Origin: Planctomycetota bacterium
Lineage (GTDB): Bacteria > Planctomycetota > B15-G4
Direction of reading: 5' to 3'
Length of the DNA: 35,395 nucleotides
NCBI GenBank assembly: GCA_029259695.1
Contig: JAJDEQ010000076.1
Location: 1-35,395, forward strand
Every line of letters begins with the position of its first letter. The first letter of the stretch is position 1. Position numbers and translations under genes: made by a program. The notes beneath the pieces were generated by a model, which saw only the letters and a list, made by a program, of their open reading frames with translations, was not told where the DNA came from and did no database searches. Shown piece after piece: positions 24,427-32,209 of the stretch.

Positions 24427-25170
24427 TCAGGGCTCGACGATAATGCCGTCGGCGTGCAGCTTCAATTTGCGTCGCAAGTAGAGCAGGAAGCGGAACATCG
24501 ACCAGGCCGTGCGGAACGGGTGCAGCTTGCTGGCACCGGCTTCGCGCTCGCGGTGCGTGACGCCCAGTTCACCGAGGTGGCAACCCTGGGCCGCCAGCCG
24601 CACGCAGATCTCCGTCGGCGTGGGATAGCCGCGGGCCTCGATGCGCAAGCCGCGCAGGACGTCGCCGCGGGCCACCTTGATGGCGCAGTTGGTGTCCCGC
24701 AGCCGGACGCCGAACATCAGCCGCACGAGCTTGTTCAGGCCGCGGTCCGCGAGCACGCGGAACAGGCTGTCCTGCTTGGCCATGCGATAGCCGGTGACGC
24801 AGTCGTACTCACCCTCGTCGAGTTCGGCCAGCAGCGCCGTCACGTCACTCAGGTCGAACTGACCGTCGCTGTCGATGGTCACCACGTACTCGCCGCGCGT
24901 CGCGTCGATCGCGGCCGACAGCGCGCGCCCGTAGCCGCCGTTGATCTCGAAGCTGACCACGCGCAGCCGCGGGTGGGCCCGCTTCAACTCGTCGAGGATG
25001 CGCGCCGTGCCGTCGGTCGAGCCGTCGTTGCACAGCACGATCTCGCTGTGGAAGGGCAGCCGGGAGAGGAACTGCTCCCACTCCTGGACCACCGCCGTGA
25101 TGCTCTCCTCCTCGTTGAAGCAGGGAGCGGCCACCGAAAGCCGGACGGCGGGTGGCTCGGAGGCGTTCAC
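24427..25170 (-). CDS. Glycosyltransferase family 2 (dolichyl-phosphate-mannose-synthase-like)
   Basis: The 247-residue protein is a single GT-A domain. It shows the opening LSVAAPCFNEEESI, then NDGSTDGT, GGYGRALSAAIDATRGEYVVTIDSDGQFD with the metal-binding DSD, and GYRMAKQDS followed by RDTNCAIKVARGDVL. The order is that of DPM1-like and polyprenyl-phosphate sugar transferases. No C-terminal pair of membrane helices of the GtrB type is seen; the end is basic (LLYLRRKLKLHADG). It probably moves a sugar from an NDP donor to a lipid carrier at the inner face of the membrane, as part of an envelope glycan pathway. The GTG at 25170 overlaps the SGNH stop as GTGA. Confidence 0.9.
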   Translation of the reverse strand: MNASEPPAVRLSVAAPCFNEEESITAVVQEWEQFLSRLPFHSEIVLCNDGSTDGTARILDELKRAHPRLRVVSFEINGGYGRALSAAIDATRGEYVVTIDSDGQFDLSDVTALLAELDEGEYDCVTGYRMAKQDSLFRVLADRGLNKLVRLMFGVRLRDTNCAIKVARGDVLRGLRIEARGYPTPTEICVRLAAQGCHLGELGVTHREREAGASKLHPFRTAWSMFRFLLYLRRKLKLHADGIIVEP

Positions 25171-26165
25171 GGCAACAGCGGCAGCAGCCCCTCGGCGATC
25201 ACGCGGGCCTTGAGGCGGGTTCCCTGGGGCGTGAGGTGCACCGGGTCGCCCTGCGCGAACGTGCCCTCGCGCGTCAGCCGCGAATCGAGGTCGATCAGTG
25301 TGACGCGCTGCGCGGCCGCGACCTCGTCCAGCACGCGGTTGTGCTCGGTGATGCCGTCGATCAGCCCGGGCAGGAAGTCGGGATCGGGGCCCTTGCCCGC
25401 GAAGTTCACCAGCACGGGTTCGATCCCGTGGGCCTTGGCGATGCCGATCATGCTGACGATGTTGCGGCGGAAGGCGCGCGTCCCGGCGGCGCGGGCATTG
25501 GCGACCATGTCACCGTTGTCGTCCGGCCAGACGCGCTGCACGAGGGTGTTCACACCGCCCGCCATGTCCGTGCCCTCGGGACCCTGCTCCTGCTGGTCGA
25601 AGCCGCCGTTCCAGGGCTTGCGGTAGTGGAAGTACGACGGCACGTAGTTGCTGTAGATGCGCGGTCGGTAATCGTTGGCACCGTGGTACACGACGATCAT
25701 GTCCGGCTCGAACTCGAGGCAGCGGAAGGCCAGGTTGGCCAGGCTCTCGGCCGACGTGTAGCTGGGCACGCCGGCGTTGATCACTTCGACGTTGGCCTCC
25801 GGCCGCCGCTCGCGCAACTCGTGTTGCAGCAGCAGCGGGTACGCGTCGTCGTCTCCCACCTGGTCGGAGTAGGTCGTCGAGCCGCCCAGGCACACGATGC
25901 GGAAGGTCCCCTCCGGCTTGGGGACCTCGAAGTCCGGCCCGCGGAAGCCGTGCCGGTTCGTGTTCTTGGCGAGAGCTCCCTTGCGCTCGTAGTCCGGGGT
26001 CAACCCGTACGTCACGTAGGGCAGGGGCTCGTAGGCGATCGGGCCGTCACCGGGTCCGCTCATCAGGCCCAGCAGCCGGTAACTGGCGTAGGCCAGGACG
26101 ACCAGGAACAGGAGCAGACCGAGGCGCGAACGCTGCGGACGGGTACGGGTGGCTTGCGGTGTCAT
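25167..26165 (-). CDS. Membrane-anchored SGNH/GDSL hydrolase-family protein
   Basis: The 332-residue protein has a basic N-terminus and one hydrophobic segment at about 15-33 (RLGLLLFLVVLAYASYRLL), so it is probably anchored with the domain outside the cytoplasm. The SGNH blocks are present: block I IVCLGGSTTYSDQ with the nucleophile Ser, block II Gly in VINAGVPSYTSAES, block III VVYHGAND with the Asn, and block V DPVHLTPQG with the Asp-His. Members hydrolyse or transfer acyl groups, often O-acetyl on polysaccharides. Given the sugar genes around it, glycan O-acetyl editing is plausible. I chose the ATG at 26165 over one 13 codons upstream because the latter adds residues unlike a signal anchor. 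It lies 76 bp after yidC. Confidence 0.88.
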   Translation of the reverse strand: MTPQATRTRPQRSRLGLLLFLVVLAYASYRLLGLMSGPGDGPIAYEPLPYVTYGLTPDYERKGALAKNTNRHGFRGPDFEVPKPEGTFRIVCLGGSTTYSDQVGDDDAYPLLLQHELRERRPEANVEVINAGVPSYTSAESLANLAFRCLEFEPDMIVVYHGANDYRPRIYSNYVPSYFHYRKPWNGGFDQQEQGPEGTDMAGGVNTLVQRVWPDDNGDMVANARAAGTRAFRRNIVSMIGIAKAHGIEPVLVNFAGKGPDPDFLPGLIDGITEHNRVLDEVAAAQRVTLIDLDSRLTREGTFAQGDPVHLTPQGTRLKARVIAEGLLPLLP

Positions 26166-26222
26166 GGTGGCAGGAGAATACGCACCGACGGGGCCCGTGC
26201 CCACCTTGCACCGGAGTCCGCC

Positions 26223-26239
26223 CCCCGCTCGCGGCGGGG
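26223..26239 (-). terminator. GC-rich hairpin just after yidC
   Basis: CCCCGC and GCGGGG form a perfect 6-bp stem with a 5-base loop, 2 bases after the yidC stop. No T tract follows. It may reduce transcription into the SGNH gene. Confidence 0.4.
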
Positions 26240-26241
26240 CG

Positions 26242-28155
26242 TCAGCGTCCGCGCGCCCCGGCCGGACGGGCCTTGGGTGGCTTCTTGGGCTTGAGCTGCA
26301 CCGTCTCGGGAGTCGGCGGCGGCCAGAACTTGCGGATCACCCGGTACTCGAAGATGCCCAGCAACGACGAGACGAAGATGTAGAGCGACAGGCCGGACGA
26401 GTAGCTGTAGAGGAACACCACCATCATGCCGGGCATGAGCACGCCCATGACCTTCTGCATCTGCTGCGCCTGCTCGTCACCGCCGCCCTGCGGCGCGAAC
26501 CGCATCTGAGCGAACATGGCGATGGCCATCAGGATCGGCAGCAGGTTGACCGTCTCCAGCCCGAAGAAGCCGAAGGGCATCTGGTCCGGCTGGCTCAGGT
26601 CGTGGACCCAGAACACGAAGTCGGCGTGCCGCAGCTCGATCGACGTGCGCAGGATCTGGAACAGCCCGAACCAGACCGGGAACTGCAGGAACGTCAGCAG
26701 GCAACCACCGAGGGGCGGGCTGATCCCGTGTTCGCGCAGGAGCTTCATCTGCTCCTCGTTGAACTTGCGCTGGTTGCCCTTGTACTTCTCCTTGAGCGCG
26801 TCGACCTGCGGCTTGAGCTTCTTGACGCCGGCGTTGTAGCGCGCCATCGAGCCCTGCTGCACGCGGTTGAGCGGGAACAACAGGCCCTTGACCAGGATCG
26901 TGAGCAGGATGATCGCCACGCCCCAGTTGCCGGCCAGGCCGTGGAAGAACCCGAGCACGCCGAGCATGCTCTTGTTGATCCAGTCCAGCGAGCGCATCGA
27001 GCCGTAGCTCACGTCGATCACGGGCTGCAGGAACTCGTAGCCGGGCTTGCGCGCCAGGCTGCGGTCGCGCGGACCGGCGTACACCGAGAAGTCGAAACCC
27101 ACGGTCTCGCCCGCGGCGGGCATGGTCTTCTGCAGCAGCATCTCGACCGAGGCGTTGCTCAGGTGATCCGGCGCAAGCTGGGCGCGCCAGCGCTCGCGCT
27201 CCATGTCGTCGAGCGGCTGCTGCTCCTCGACCTCCAGGTCGAGACGACGCCGGTCGAGCACGGGCACGGGCTGCACCAGTTGCACGTAGGTGCCTTCGCG
27301 CGGAACGATCAGCGACGCGAAGTAGTTGGTCATCACGCCGGCGCCCACGAGCCGTTCCTGTCCACCGACGCGGCGCGGATCACCCTCCTCGAGATCGCCG
27401 CCGGTCCAGTCGACGAACTCGATCTCCGACCCGGCTTCGAGGATGGCGATGGCCGACGGCGGCGTGCTGGAGAGCCGGCTGGTGGCCTCGTCCACGACAC
27501 CGTGGGGTCCGCCCAGCACCAGCATCAGCGTGCCGCCCAGGGACGCCCCCTCGTTGGTGACCGTGATCGCGAGGTCGAAGATGTAGTCGTCGGGCGATGC
27601 GGTGACCGTGCGCTTGAACCGCAGGCCTTCCGCCGTGACGTGCTCGAAGACGATGCGGTCGCGACCGTCCACGGTGCGGCCCGGCTGCGCGGTCCAGTTG
27701 ATCTTGTCGAGGTGGTAGGCGTTGTTGAAGTCGCGCACCATGAAGCCCGGGCGTGTCGGGTCGACCGCGCCGAGCAGCAGCAGCTCGTCGTCGGAACCGA
27801 TACGGGCCCGGAAGCTCTTCAGCGCGAACTCGCCCAGCCCGCCACCGCGGGTCTGGAAGGTCGCGTGGAACTCCTCCCCCGAGAGCGGCACCGGTGTCGA
27901 CGGCTCGTCGGGAGGTGGCGGCGCACCCGCGCTGCCGCCGTCCGGACCCGGCAGGCCCGCGACCGGGCCGGTGCCACCGGGGCCCAGCCCTCCGAGGTCA
28001 CCGGCGCCCGTGCCGAGACCGCCGTCTCCAGAGACGACACCCCCGGTCGTCCCGTTGAGCCCACCACCCTGCTCGGGCGCTGGCGCGAAGCGGCTCATCC
28101 ACCAGTAGGCGAAGAGCAGGCACATCAGCAGTGCGAGGGGAAGACGCTTCTCCAT
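26242..28155 (-). CDS. yidC: Membrane protein insertase YidC
   Basis: The 637-residue protein has the Gram-negative YidC layout: N-terminal membrane helix (LPLALLMCLLFAYWWM, residues 5-20), a Gly/Pro-rich linker (about 28-90), a large periplasmic domain (about 95-390), then the conserved insertase core. The core shows FPLNRVQQGSMARY with the groove Arg near residue 430, LKPQVDALKEKYKGNQRKFNEE, LGGCLLTFLQFPVWFGLF, and a last pair of helices (VLMPGMMVVFLYSYSSGLSLY). The C-terminus is basic (QLKPKKPPKARPAGARGR), which in other species contacts the ribosome. It inserts and folds inner-membrane proteins with or without Sec. The start is the ATG at 28155, 15 bp after the Trm112-like gene. The usual neighbours rpmH and rnpA are not here, but mnmE lies 4 kb downstream in the same block. 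Confidence 0.96.
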   Translation of the reverse strand: MEKRLPLALLMCLLFAYWWMSRFAPAPEQGGGLNGTTGGVVSGDGGLGTGAGDLGGLGPGGTGPVAGLPGPDGGSAGAPPPPDEPSTPVPLSGEEFHATFQTRGGGLGEFALKSFRARIGSDDELLLLGAVDPTRPGFMVRDFNNAYHLDKINWTAQPGRTVDGRDRIVFEHVTAEGLRFKRTVTASPDDYIFDLAITVTNEGASLGGTLMLVLGGPHGVVDEATSRLSSTPPSAIAILEAGSEIEFVDWTGGDLEEGDPRRVGGQERLVGAGVMTNYFASLIVPREGTYVQLVQPVPVLDRRRLDLEVEEQQPLDDMERERWRAQLAPDHLSNASVEMLLQKTMPAAGETVGFDFSVYAGPRDRSLARKPGYEFLQPVIDVSYGSMRSLDWINKSMLGVLGFFHGLAGNWGVAIILLTILVKGLLFPLNRVQQGSMARYNAGVKKLKPQVDALKEKYKGNQRKFNEEQMKLLREHGISPPLGGCLLTFLQFPVWFGLFQILRTSIELRHADFVFWVHDLSQPDQMPFGFFGLETVNLLPILMAIAMFAQMRFAPQGGGDEQAQQMQKVMGVLMPGMMVVFLYSYSSGLSLYIFVSSLLGIFEYRVIRKFWPPPTPETVQLKPKKPPKARPAGARGR

Positions 28156-28170
28156 GGAGCCGACCGGCCC

Positions 28171-28443
28171 TTAGGCGTCGAGGCTCTCGACGAGGATCGA
28201 CTCGTCGATGAGCATGATGGGAATCCCGCCGCGCACGGGGTAGAGGACCTTGCCGTCCTGGCGCAGCAGGCCGGCATCGAGCGGCCGGGTCACCTGCTGC
28301 CCATCGCGCGAAGAGACGCTTCCGGCCTCGATCGCAGCGTTCACCTTGCTGAGGAGTTCGCCCTCGGCCAGGGCCACGGGCTCCTTGGTCTCCGGGCATG
28401 CGAGGATCGCAAGCAGATCCCTGTCGAGTTCGGGCACGGTCAT
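28171..28443 (-). CDS. Trm112-like small protein, zinc cysteines incomplete
   Basis: The 90-residue protein matches the bacterial Trm112 family: LLAILACPETKEPVAL at the start and VLYPVRGGIPIMLIDESI at the end. Bacterial members often have CPxC, or a single remaining Cys; here only one Cys is present (CPET), so a zinc site is unlikely. Trm112 proteins stabilise methyltransferases in eukaryotes and archaea, and the role in bacteria is unsettled. The ATG at 28443 has a clear SD (GGAG, spacing about 8); a start 16 codons upstream has none. It is the first gene of the minus-strand block leading to yidC and shares a 64-bp divergent region with the HEAT gene. It is the only gene here ending in TAA. 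Confidence 0.85.
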   Translation of the reverse strand: MTVPELDRDLLAILACPETKEPVALAEGELLSKVNAAIEAGSVSSRDGQQVTRPLDAGLLRQDGKVLYPVRGGIPIMLIDESILVESLDA

Positions 28444-28507
28444 TGGGTTCACTCCGAGAAGCGCCTTGAGATACGGCGCGGGCGCCGCCATGTCAAACTA
28501 GGAGCCC
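28444..28507. promoter_or_regulatory. Divergent intergenic region between the Trm112-like gene and the HEAT lipoprotein gene
   Basis: These 64 bp must hold the start signals of both divergent units unless promoters lie inside the genes. It contains an SD for each gene and the GC palindrome GGCGC-GG-GCGCC (28473-28484). I see no confident -35/-10 pair. Confidence 0.35.
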
Positions 28508-29962
28508 ATGTCGTTGCCGCCATCCCCACGCCCGTTGCGTTCGTCCGCGCACTCCGCTTGCACCCGCCCCGCGGCGTGCGGCGTGCTCTGCATGGCCCTG
28601 GCGTGGATCGCTGCCTGCGGCGGCGAGGCGCCCCGGGGCGCCCCGCCCGAGCTCCCCGGCGTGGCCGCCGGGGAGGACGAGTGGTTCTGGCGCGACGTCC
28701 TGGCGGCCGCCCTGCCCGGCGAAGCGCCGTCGCGCGCAGCCGACCAGGCGGGAGAACTGCCCAGCGCCCGGAGCGACGCCTTCGCCCGCCTGCGCGTCGA
28801 CCGGGACCCCGCGGCACTCACCTCGCTCATGGCCGGCCTGCGCGATCCGGTCATCGGCGTGGCCTGCACCGCCGCCCGGGACCTGGGACTGCTGGGCCAG
28901 CACGCCGCGATCCCACGCCTGATCAAGGGCCTCGGCCCCCACCCCGTGGACTACGACGTCCCGATCGAGCTGCGAGCCGCCGAGGCTGCGGCCCTCGCGC
29001 GCCTGGGCAACCCGGCCGGCGTGCCCCTGATCCTCGACCTGCTCGCCGAGGGGACCGAGCTGGAGGTGGACCCGGCCGCGCGCCAGTGGTCCGCCACGAC
29101 GCGCATGGTCTTCATCCAGGAGCTCGCGCTGGACGGGCTGCTGGCGCTGGCCGGCACCGACTTCGAGTTCAACCCCAACGCCCCCATCCCCCAGCGCACC
29201 GCCGCCCTCGTCCGCGCCCGCGCGTGGTGGGACGAACAGCGCATCGCCCTGTGGGCAGCCACGAGCCCCCTCGAAGACCCGGGACTGGTCGCCCGCGCCC
29301 GTCTGCTGGTGGCTCACATGGATGCCTACCAGCTGCGGCAGATCGACGGTGCCCGGCACACGCTGGCCCACCTCGGCCCCGGCGTGCTGCCGTTCCTGCG
29401 CGAAGGCCTGGACGCCGGCAACGACTACGTGCGTCACCACTGCCTCGAAGTCATGGAACGCCTCACCGCGTTCTGCGACGAGAAGGTGCGCGGCCGCCTG
29501 GCCATCGTGGCCAGCGGCCCGCTGTTGGACGAGACCGGCACGAACATCGCGGTCCAGGCCGCACGCGTGTGCGGTGCGGCCGGCGTGGCCGACATGCTCG
29601 TGCTGGCACTCGACCGCCGCCTTGAAGCCGAAGTGCAGGTCGCCGTGGTGGACGCGCTCGGGCAAACCGGCCGGGCCGCCGCGCTGGACGCCCTGCGACC
29701 ATGGTCGTCGGCCCGCGACCCGGTCGCGACGCCCCCCGACCTGCGCGCCGCGACCGAGTGCGCCCTGCTGCGCCTCGACCCGGAGCGTTCACCCGACGCC
29801 TTCCTGGACCTGCTCGTCTCCGACGACCCCAACCTGGTGTTCCCCGCGGTCGAGCGCCTGATCGCACTCACCGGGGGCGACGGAGGCCTCGACCCCATGA
29901 GCCCCGTCGCGACCCGCCAGCTGCTGCTCGACGACATCCGCCGCATGCTCACCCGGCGCTGA
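28508..29962 (+). CDS. HEAT-repeat lipoprotein
   Basis: The 484-residue protein has a long N-terminal lead and then a lipoprotein signal with lipobox IAAC (Cys37). The mature part is rich in HEAT/PBS-lyase-like helical pairs: LMAGLRDPVIGVACTAARDLGLLG, then AIPRLIKGLG, AAEAAALARLGNPAGVPLILDLL, and near the end VAVVDALGQTGRAAALDALRP. Such alpha-solenoids are protein-protein binding scaffolds, and no catalytic motif is visible. It should sit on a membrane facing the periplasm. The extracytoplasmic part of the kinase in this window has the same kind of repeat, but no direct link can be shown. The ATG at 28508 has AGGAG three bases upstream, which is close. It is the only plus-strand gene in the central part and is convergent with radC. 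Confidence 0.85.
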   Translation: MSLPPSPRPLRSSAHSACTRPAACGVLCMALAWIAACGGEAPRGAPPELPGVAAGEDEWFWRDVLAAALPGEAPSRAADQAGELPSARSDAFARLRVDRDPAALTSLMAGLRDPVIGVACTAARDLGLLGQHAAIPRLIKGLGPHPVDYDVPIELRAAEAAALARLGNPAGVPLILDLLAEGTELEVDPAARQWSATTRMVFIQELALDGLLALAGTDFEFNPNAPIPQRTAALVRARAWWDEQRIALWAATSPLEDPGLVARARLLVAHMDAYQLRQIDGARHTLAHLGPGVLPFLREGLDAGNDYVRHHCLEVMERLTAFCDEKVRGRLAIVASGPLLDETGTNIAVQAARVCGAAGVADMLVLALDRRLEAEVQVAVVDALGQTGRAAALDALRPWSSARDPVATPPDLRAATECALLRLDPERSPDAFLDLLVSDDPNLVFPAVERLIALTGGDGGLDPMSPVATRQLLLDDIRRMLTRR

Positions 29963-29980
29963 AGAGCCGCGGTCAGCGCC
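29955..29980. terminator. Bidirectional hairpin between the HEAT lipoprotein gene and radC
   Basis: GGCGCTGA (29955-29962) and TCAGCGCC (29973-29980) form a perfect 8-bp stem with a 10-base loop. The left arm includes the stop codon of the HEAT gene. The site sits between two convergent genes, where a shared terminator is expected. There is no T tract. Confidence 0.55.
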
Positions 29981-29996
29981 CGCCGGTTCGTGTCTC

Positions 29997-30803
29997 TCAG
30001 CCGTCCATGTAGTTCTCCGTGCGCATGGACAGGGATCGCTCGGCGCCCACGATGACGTGATCGAGCAGGGGAATCCCCAGCGTCTCCCCCGCTGCTTGCA
30101 GCCGACGGGTCACCTCGATGTCCTGCGTGCTCGGGGTCGGCTCACCGCTGGGGTGATTGTGCGCCACGATGATCGCTCCGGCGCTCTCCCGTACGGCTGG
30201 CGCGAAGACCTCCCGCGGGTGCACGACCGACCACGTGAGGCAGCCTTCGCTCACTCGCTCGGTGCGCAACGGTCGGTGCTTCGCATCGAGCAACACCACG
30301 ACGAAGACCTCCTTGAGTCGAGCCGCCAACAGCCCGCGGAGATGAGGTTCGACGTCGCCGAGCGAGCGCACGGCCCGGCACCGATCGAGCGGCACCCGCA
30401 GCGCCCGCCGCCCGAGCTCGAGCGCGCACGCCAGCCGCCAGGCCTGGGCCGCAGGCAGCAACGCCTCGAGCTCCGAGGGCGTCATGCGCCGCAGCCGGGC
30501 CAGCCCACCCACCAACTCGATCAGCCGCGCTCCTTCGACCGCCCCTTCGACCGCTCCTTCGTGCGCGACCTCGTGCGCACTTCCGTGCGTACTTCCGTGC
30601 GTACTTCCGTGCGTACTTTCGTGCGTGGCCTCGTGCGTGGCCTCGTGCGTGCCACCGAGCAGTCGCGCGAGCAGTTCCGCGCTGGAGAGTTCAGCGACCG
30701 CCCGCGCCTCGCGGGCGGGCCCGGTCGACACGAACCGTCGGGTCTCGGATGGAACGGCTGCTCGGCCGTGGGCCTTGGGATCGATCGCAGTCGACTCGTT
30801 CAT
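29997..30803 (-). CDS. radC: RadC-family JAMM-domain protein with a His-rich repeat insert
   Basis: The 268-residue protein ends in the RadC JAB/MPN+ domain (about 145-268). The metal site HNHPSGEPTPSTQD is complete (His215, His217, Asp228), as are LLDAKHRPL and PLLDHVIVG before SLSMRTENYMDG. The N-terminal helix-hairpin-helix region is present (ELSSAELLARLLG, then LARLRRMTPSELEALLP). It is interrupted at residues 51-92 by about ten tetrapeptides (THEA, THES, THGS, AHEV, AVEG) that rest on a 12-bp tandem repeat. RadC proteins are annotated as DNA-repair proteins, but their biochemical role is unsettled. The ATG at 30803 lies 35 bp after the phosphodiesterase-type gene and has no clear SD. Family call strong. 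Confidence 0.93.
   Translation of the reverse strand: MNESTAIDPKAHGRAAVPSETRRFVSTGPAREARAVAELSSAELLARLLGGTHEATHEATHESTHGSTHGSTHGSAHEVAHEGAVEGAVEGARLIELVGGLARLRRMTPSELEALLPAAQAWRLACALELGRRALRVPLDRCRAVRSLGDVEPHLRGLLAARLKEVFVVVLLDAKHRPLRTERVSEGCLTWSVVHPREVFAPAVRESAGAIIVAHNHPSGEPTPSTQDIEVTRRLQAAGETLGIPLLDHVIVGAERSLSMRTENYMDG
30528..30653. repeat. 12-bp tandem repeat (minisatellite) inside radC
   Basis: About ten 12-bp units encode tetrapeptides in frame. In the radC sense the best units read ACGCACGGAAGT (three copies) or ACGCACGAGGCC (two copies); the units nearest the 3' end decay to GCGGTCGAAGGG. Period and in-frame nature match the SpoU repeat, but the sequence is different. Confidence 0.93.
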
Positions 30804-30838
30804 GCATGAGGAGTCGGCCGGGGCGCAGGTCGGTTACG

Positions 30839-32209
30839 TCAACCGCCGTCGGTGTCCGAGTCGTCGATGTAGCCGATCGCGCGCAGGTGCTCGAGGTAGC
30901 GTTCGTCGACACCCTCGGGCAGCTCCCTGGCGCCGCGCTCCGCCAGATAATCGTCCTTCGGCGGACGGGGCGGGTGGCGCTGCAGGAAGTCGCGCCGGAA
31001 CAGCGGCTGCAGCACCCGGCCCTCGAACTGCTTCGACGGCGCCAGCCCCATGGCGGTCAGCACCGTGGGTGCCACGTCCAGCAGGTTGGCCTGCACGGTC
31101 GAGCCGGGTTCGATCGCCGGACCGGCGGCCACCAGGATGCCGCGGTTCGTGTGCGTGCCCGAGTTCCCGACGGTGACCAGCGAGTCGGGCGCGCCGTTGA
31201 ACTTGCGCGTGCTCTGCATGCCGTGGTCCGAGACGATGAAGATCGTCGTGTCCGGATCGAGCTGCGCGACGAGCCGACCGATCCATTCGTCGGTCAGCGT
31301 GTACGACGCGGGCACGACGTCGCCCCAGCGTTCGATCCACTCGGCGGGCACGGGACCGTCGATGGAGTCGGGATCGTACGCGTGCCAGAAGTGGTGTCCC
31401 ACCCGATCGGGCAGCTCCAGGAAGGTGATCAGCAGATCGGGCTGGGGCATCACCTCGAGCAGGTGCTGGGTGGTGCGCGCCACGGTCTCCTGTGCCTGGA
31501 AGCCGTACTTGAGCGCCACCAGGCCGTTGCCGATCACCGCACTCCCGTCCGAGCCGAGTTGCAGCAGGGTCTCCCACTCGGCCTCGGAGAAGCGGCCCAT
31601 GCGTTCGATGGCCGCCCGGTCGATCGCCTGGGGATCGAGCGACAGGTGAGCGATGCTGCCGACCAGCGACTCGGGCCAGGTCACGCCGTGGCTCTCGTCC
31701 ACCTGGTAGTGCCGGTTCATCTTCGTGTGCGGGAAGCGGTCGGTGACGAGGTAGCCGTTCACCGTCTCGGCCGGCCAGGTGTTCCAGTACCCCACGACGC
31801 CCACGCTGCCGCCCCGGTGCGTGACCATGTTCCAGAGCGCCGGGACCTTCCGATCCGTCGAAGCGAAGACCGACCGCTTGCCGTCCACCACCTGGGCGAA
31901 GTTGGTGATGCCGTGACGCTGCATGCCCACCCCGGTCGCGATCGAGGTCCACAAGACCGGCGAGGCGCTGGACTCGGCGGACGAACGCAGCGTGGCCCGG
32001 GCGCCGCGCTCGATCAGTGCCGCCAGGTTGGGCAAGCGACCCTGCTCGAGCAGGGGATCGATCACATCGAAGGTGGCGCTGTCCACGCCGATGATCGCCA
32101 CCTTGGGACGCGCACCGACGTCGTCCTGCGAGGCGGGTCCGGCGTCTCCGCACGCGGCCAGCGCGAGACACACGCCGAGGGTCGCGAGCAGCACTCCGCG
32201 TGCACACAT
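30839..32209 (-). CDS. Alkaline-phosphatase-superfamily lipoprotein (type I phosphodiesterase/nucleotide pyrophosphatase-like)
   Basis: The 456-residue protein starts with a lipoprotein signal (lipobox LAAC, Cys20) and then the metal-binding fold of the alkaline phosphatase superfamily. The landmarks are [21 protein letters not shown] with the first Asp, [11 protein letters not shown] with the candidate Thr nucleophile, [27 protein letters not shown], and a late His in NSGTHTNRG. The family includes phosphodiesterases, phosphonoacetate hydrolases and phosphoglycerol transferases; the substrate is not readable. The protein should be membrane-anchored outside the cytoplasm. The ATG at 32209 shares one base with the stop of the upstream gene (TGATG); a GTG one codon earlier is possible. 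It is followed by radC. Confidence 0.9.
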   Translation of the reverse strand: MCARGVLLATLGVCLALAACGDAGPASQDDVGARPKVAIIGVDSATFDVIDPLLEQGRLPNLAALIERGARATLRSSAESSASPVLWTSIATGVGMQRHGITNFAQVVDGKRSVFASTDRKVPALWNMVTHRGGSVGVVGYWNTWPAETVNGYLVTDRFPHTKMNRHYQVDESHGVTWPESLVGSIAHLSLDPQAIDRAAIERMGRFSEAEWETLLQLGSDGSAVIGNGLVALKYGFQAQETVARTTQHLLEVMPQPDLLITFLELPDRVGHHFWHAYDPDSIDGPVPAEWIERWGDVVPASYTLTDEWIGRLVAQLDPDTTIFIVSDHGMQSTRKFNGAPDSLVTVGNSGTHTNRGILVAAGPAIEPGSTVQANLLDVAPTVLTAMGLAPSKQFEGRVLQPLFRRDFLQRHPPRPPKDDYLAERGARELPEGVDERYLEHLRAIGYIDDSDTDGG

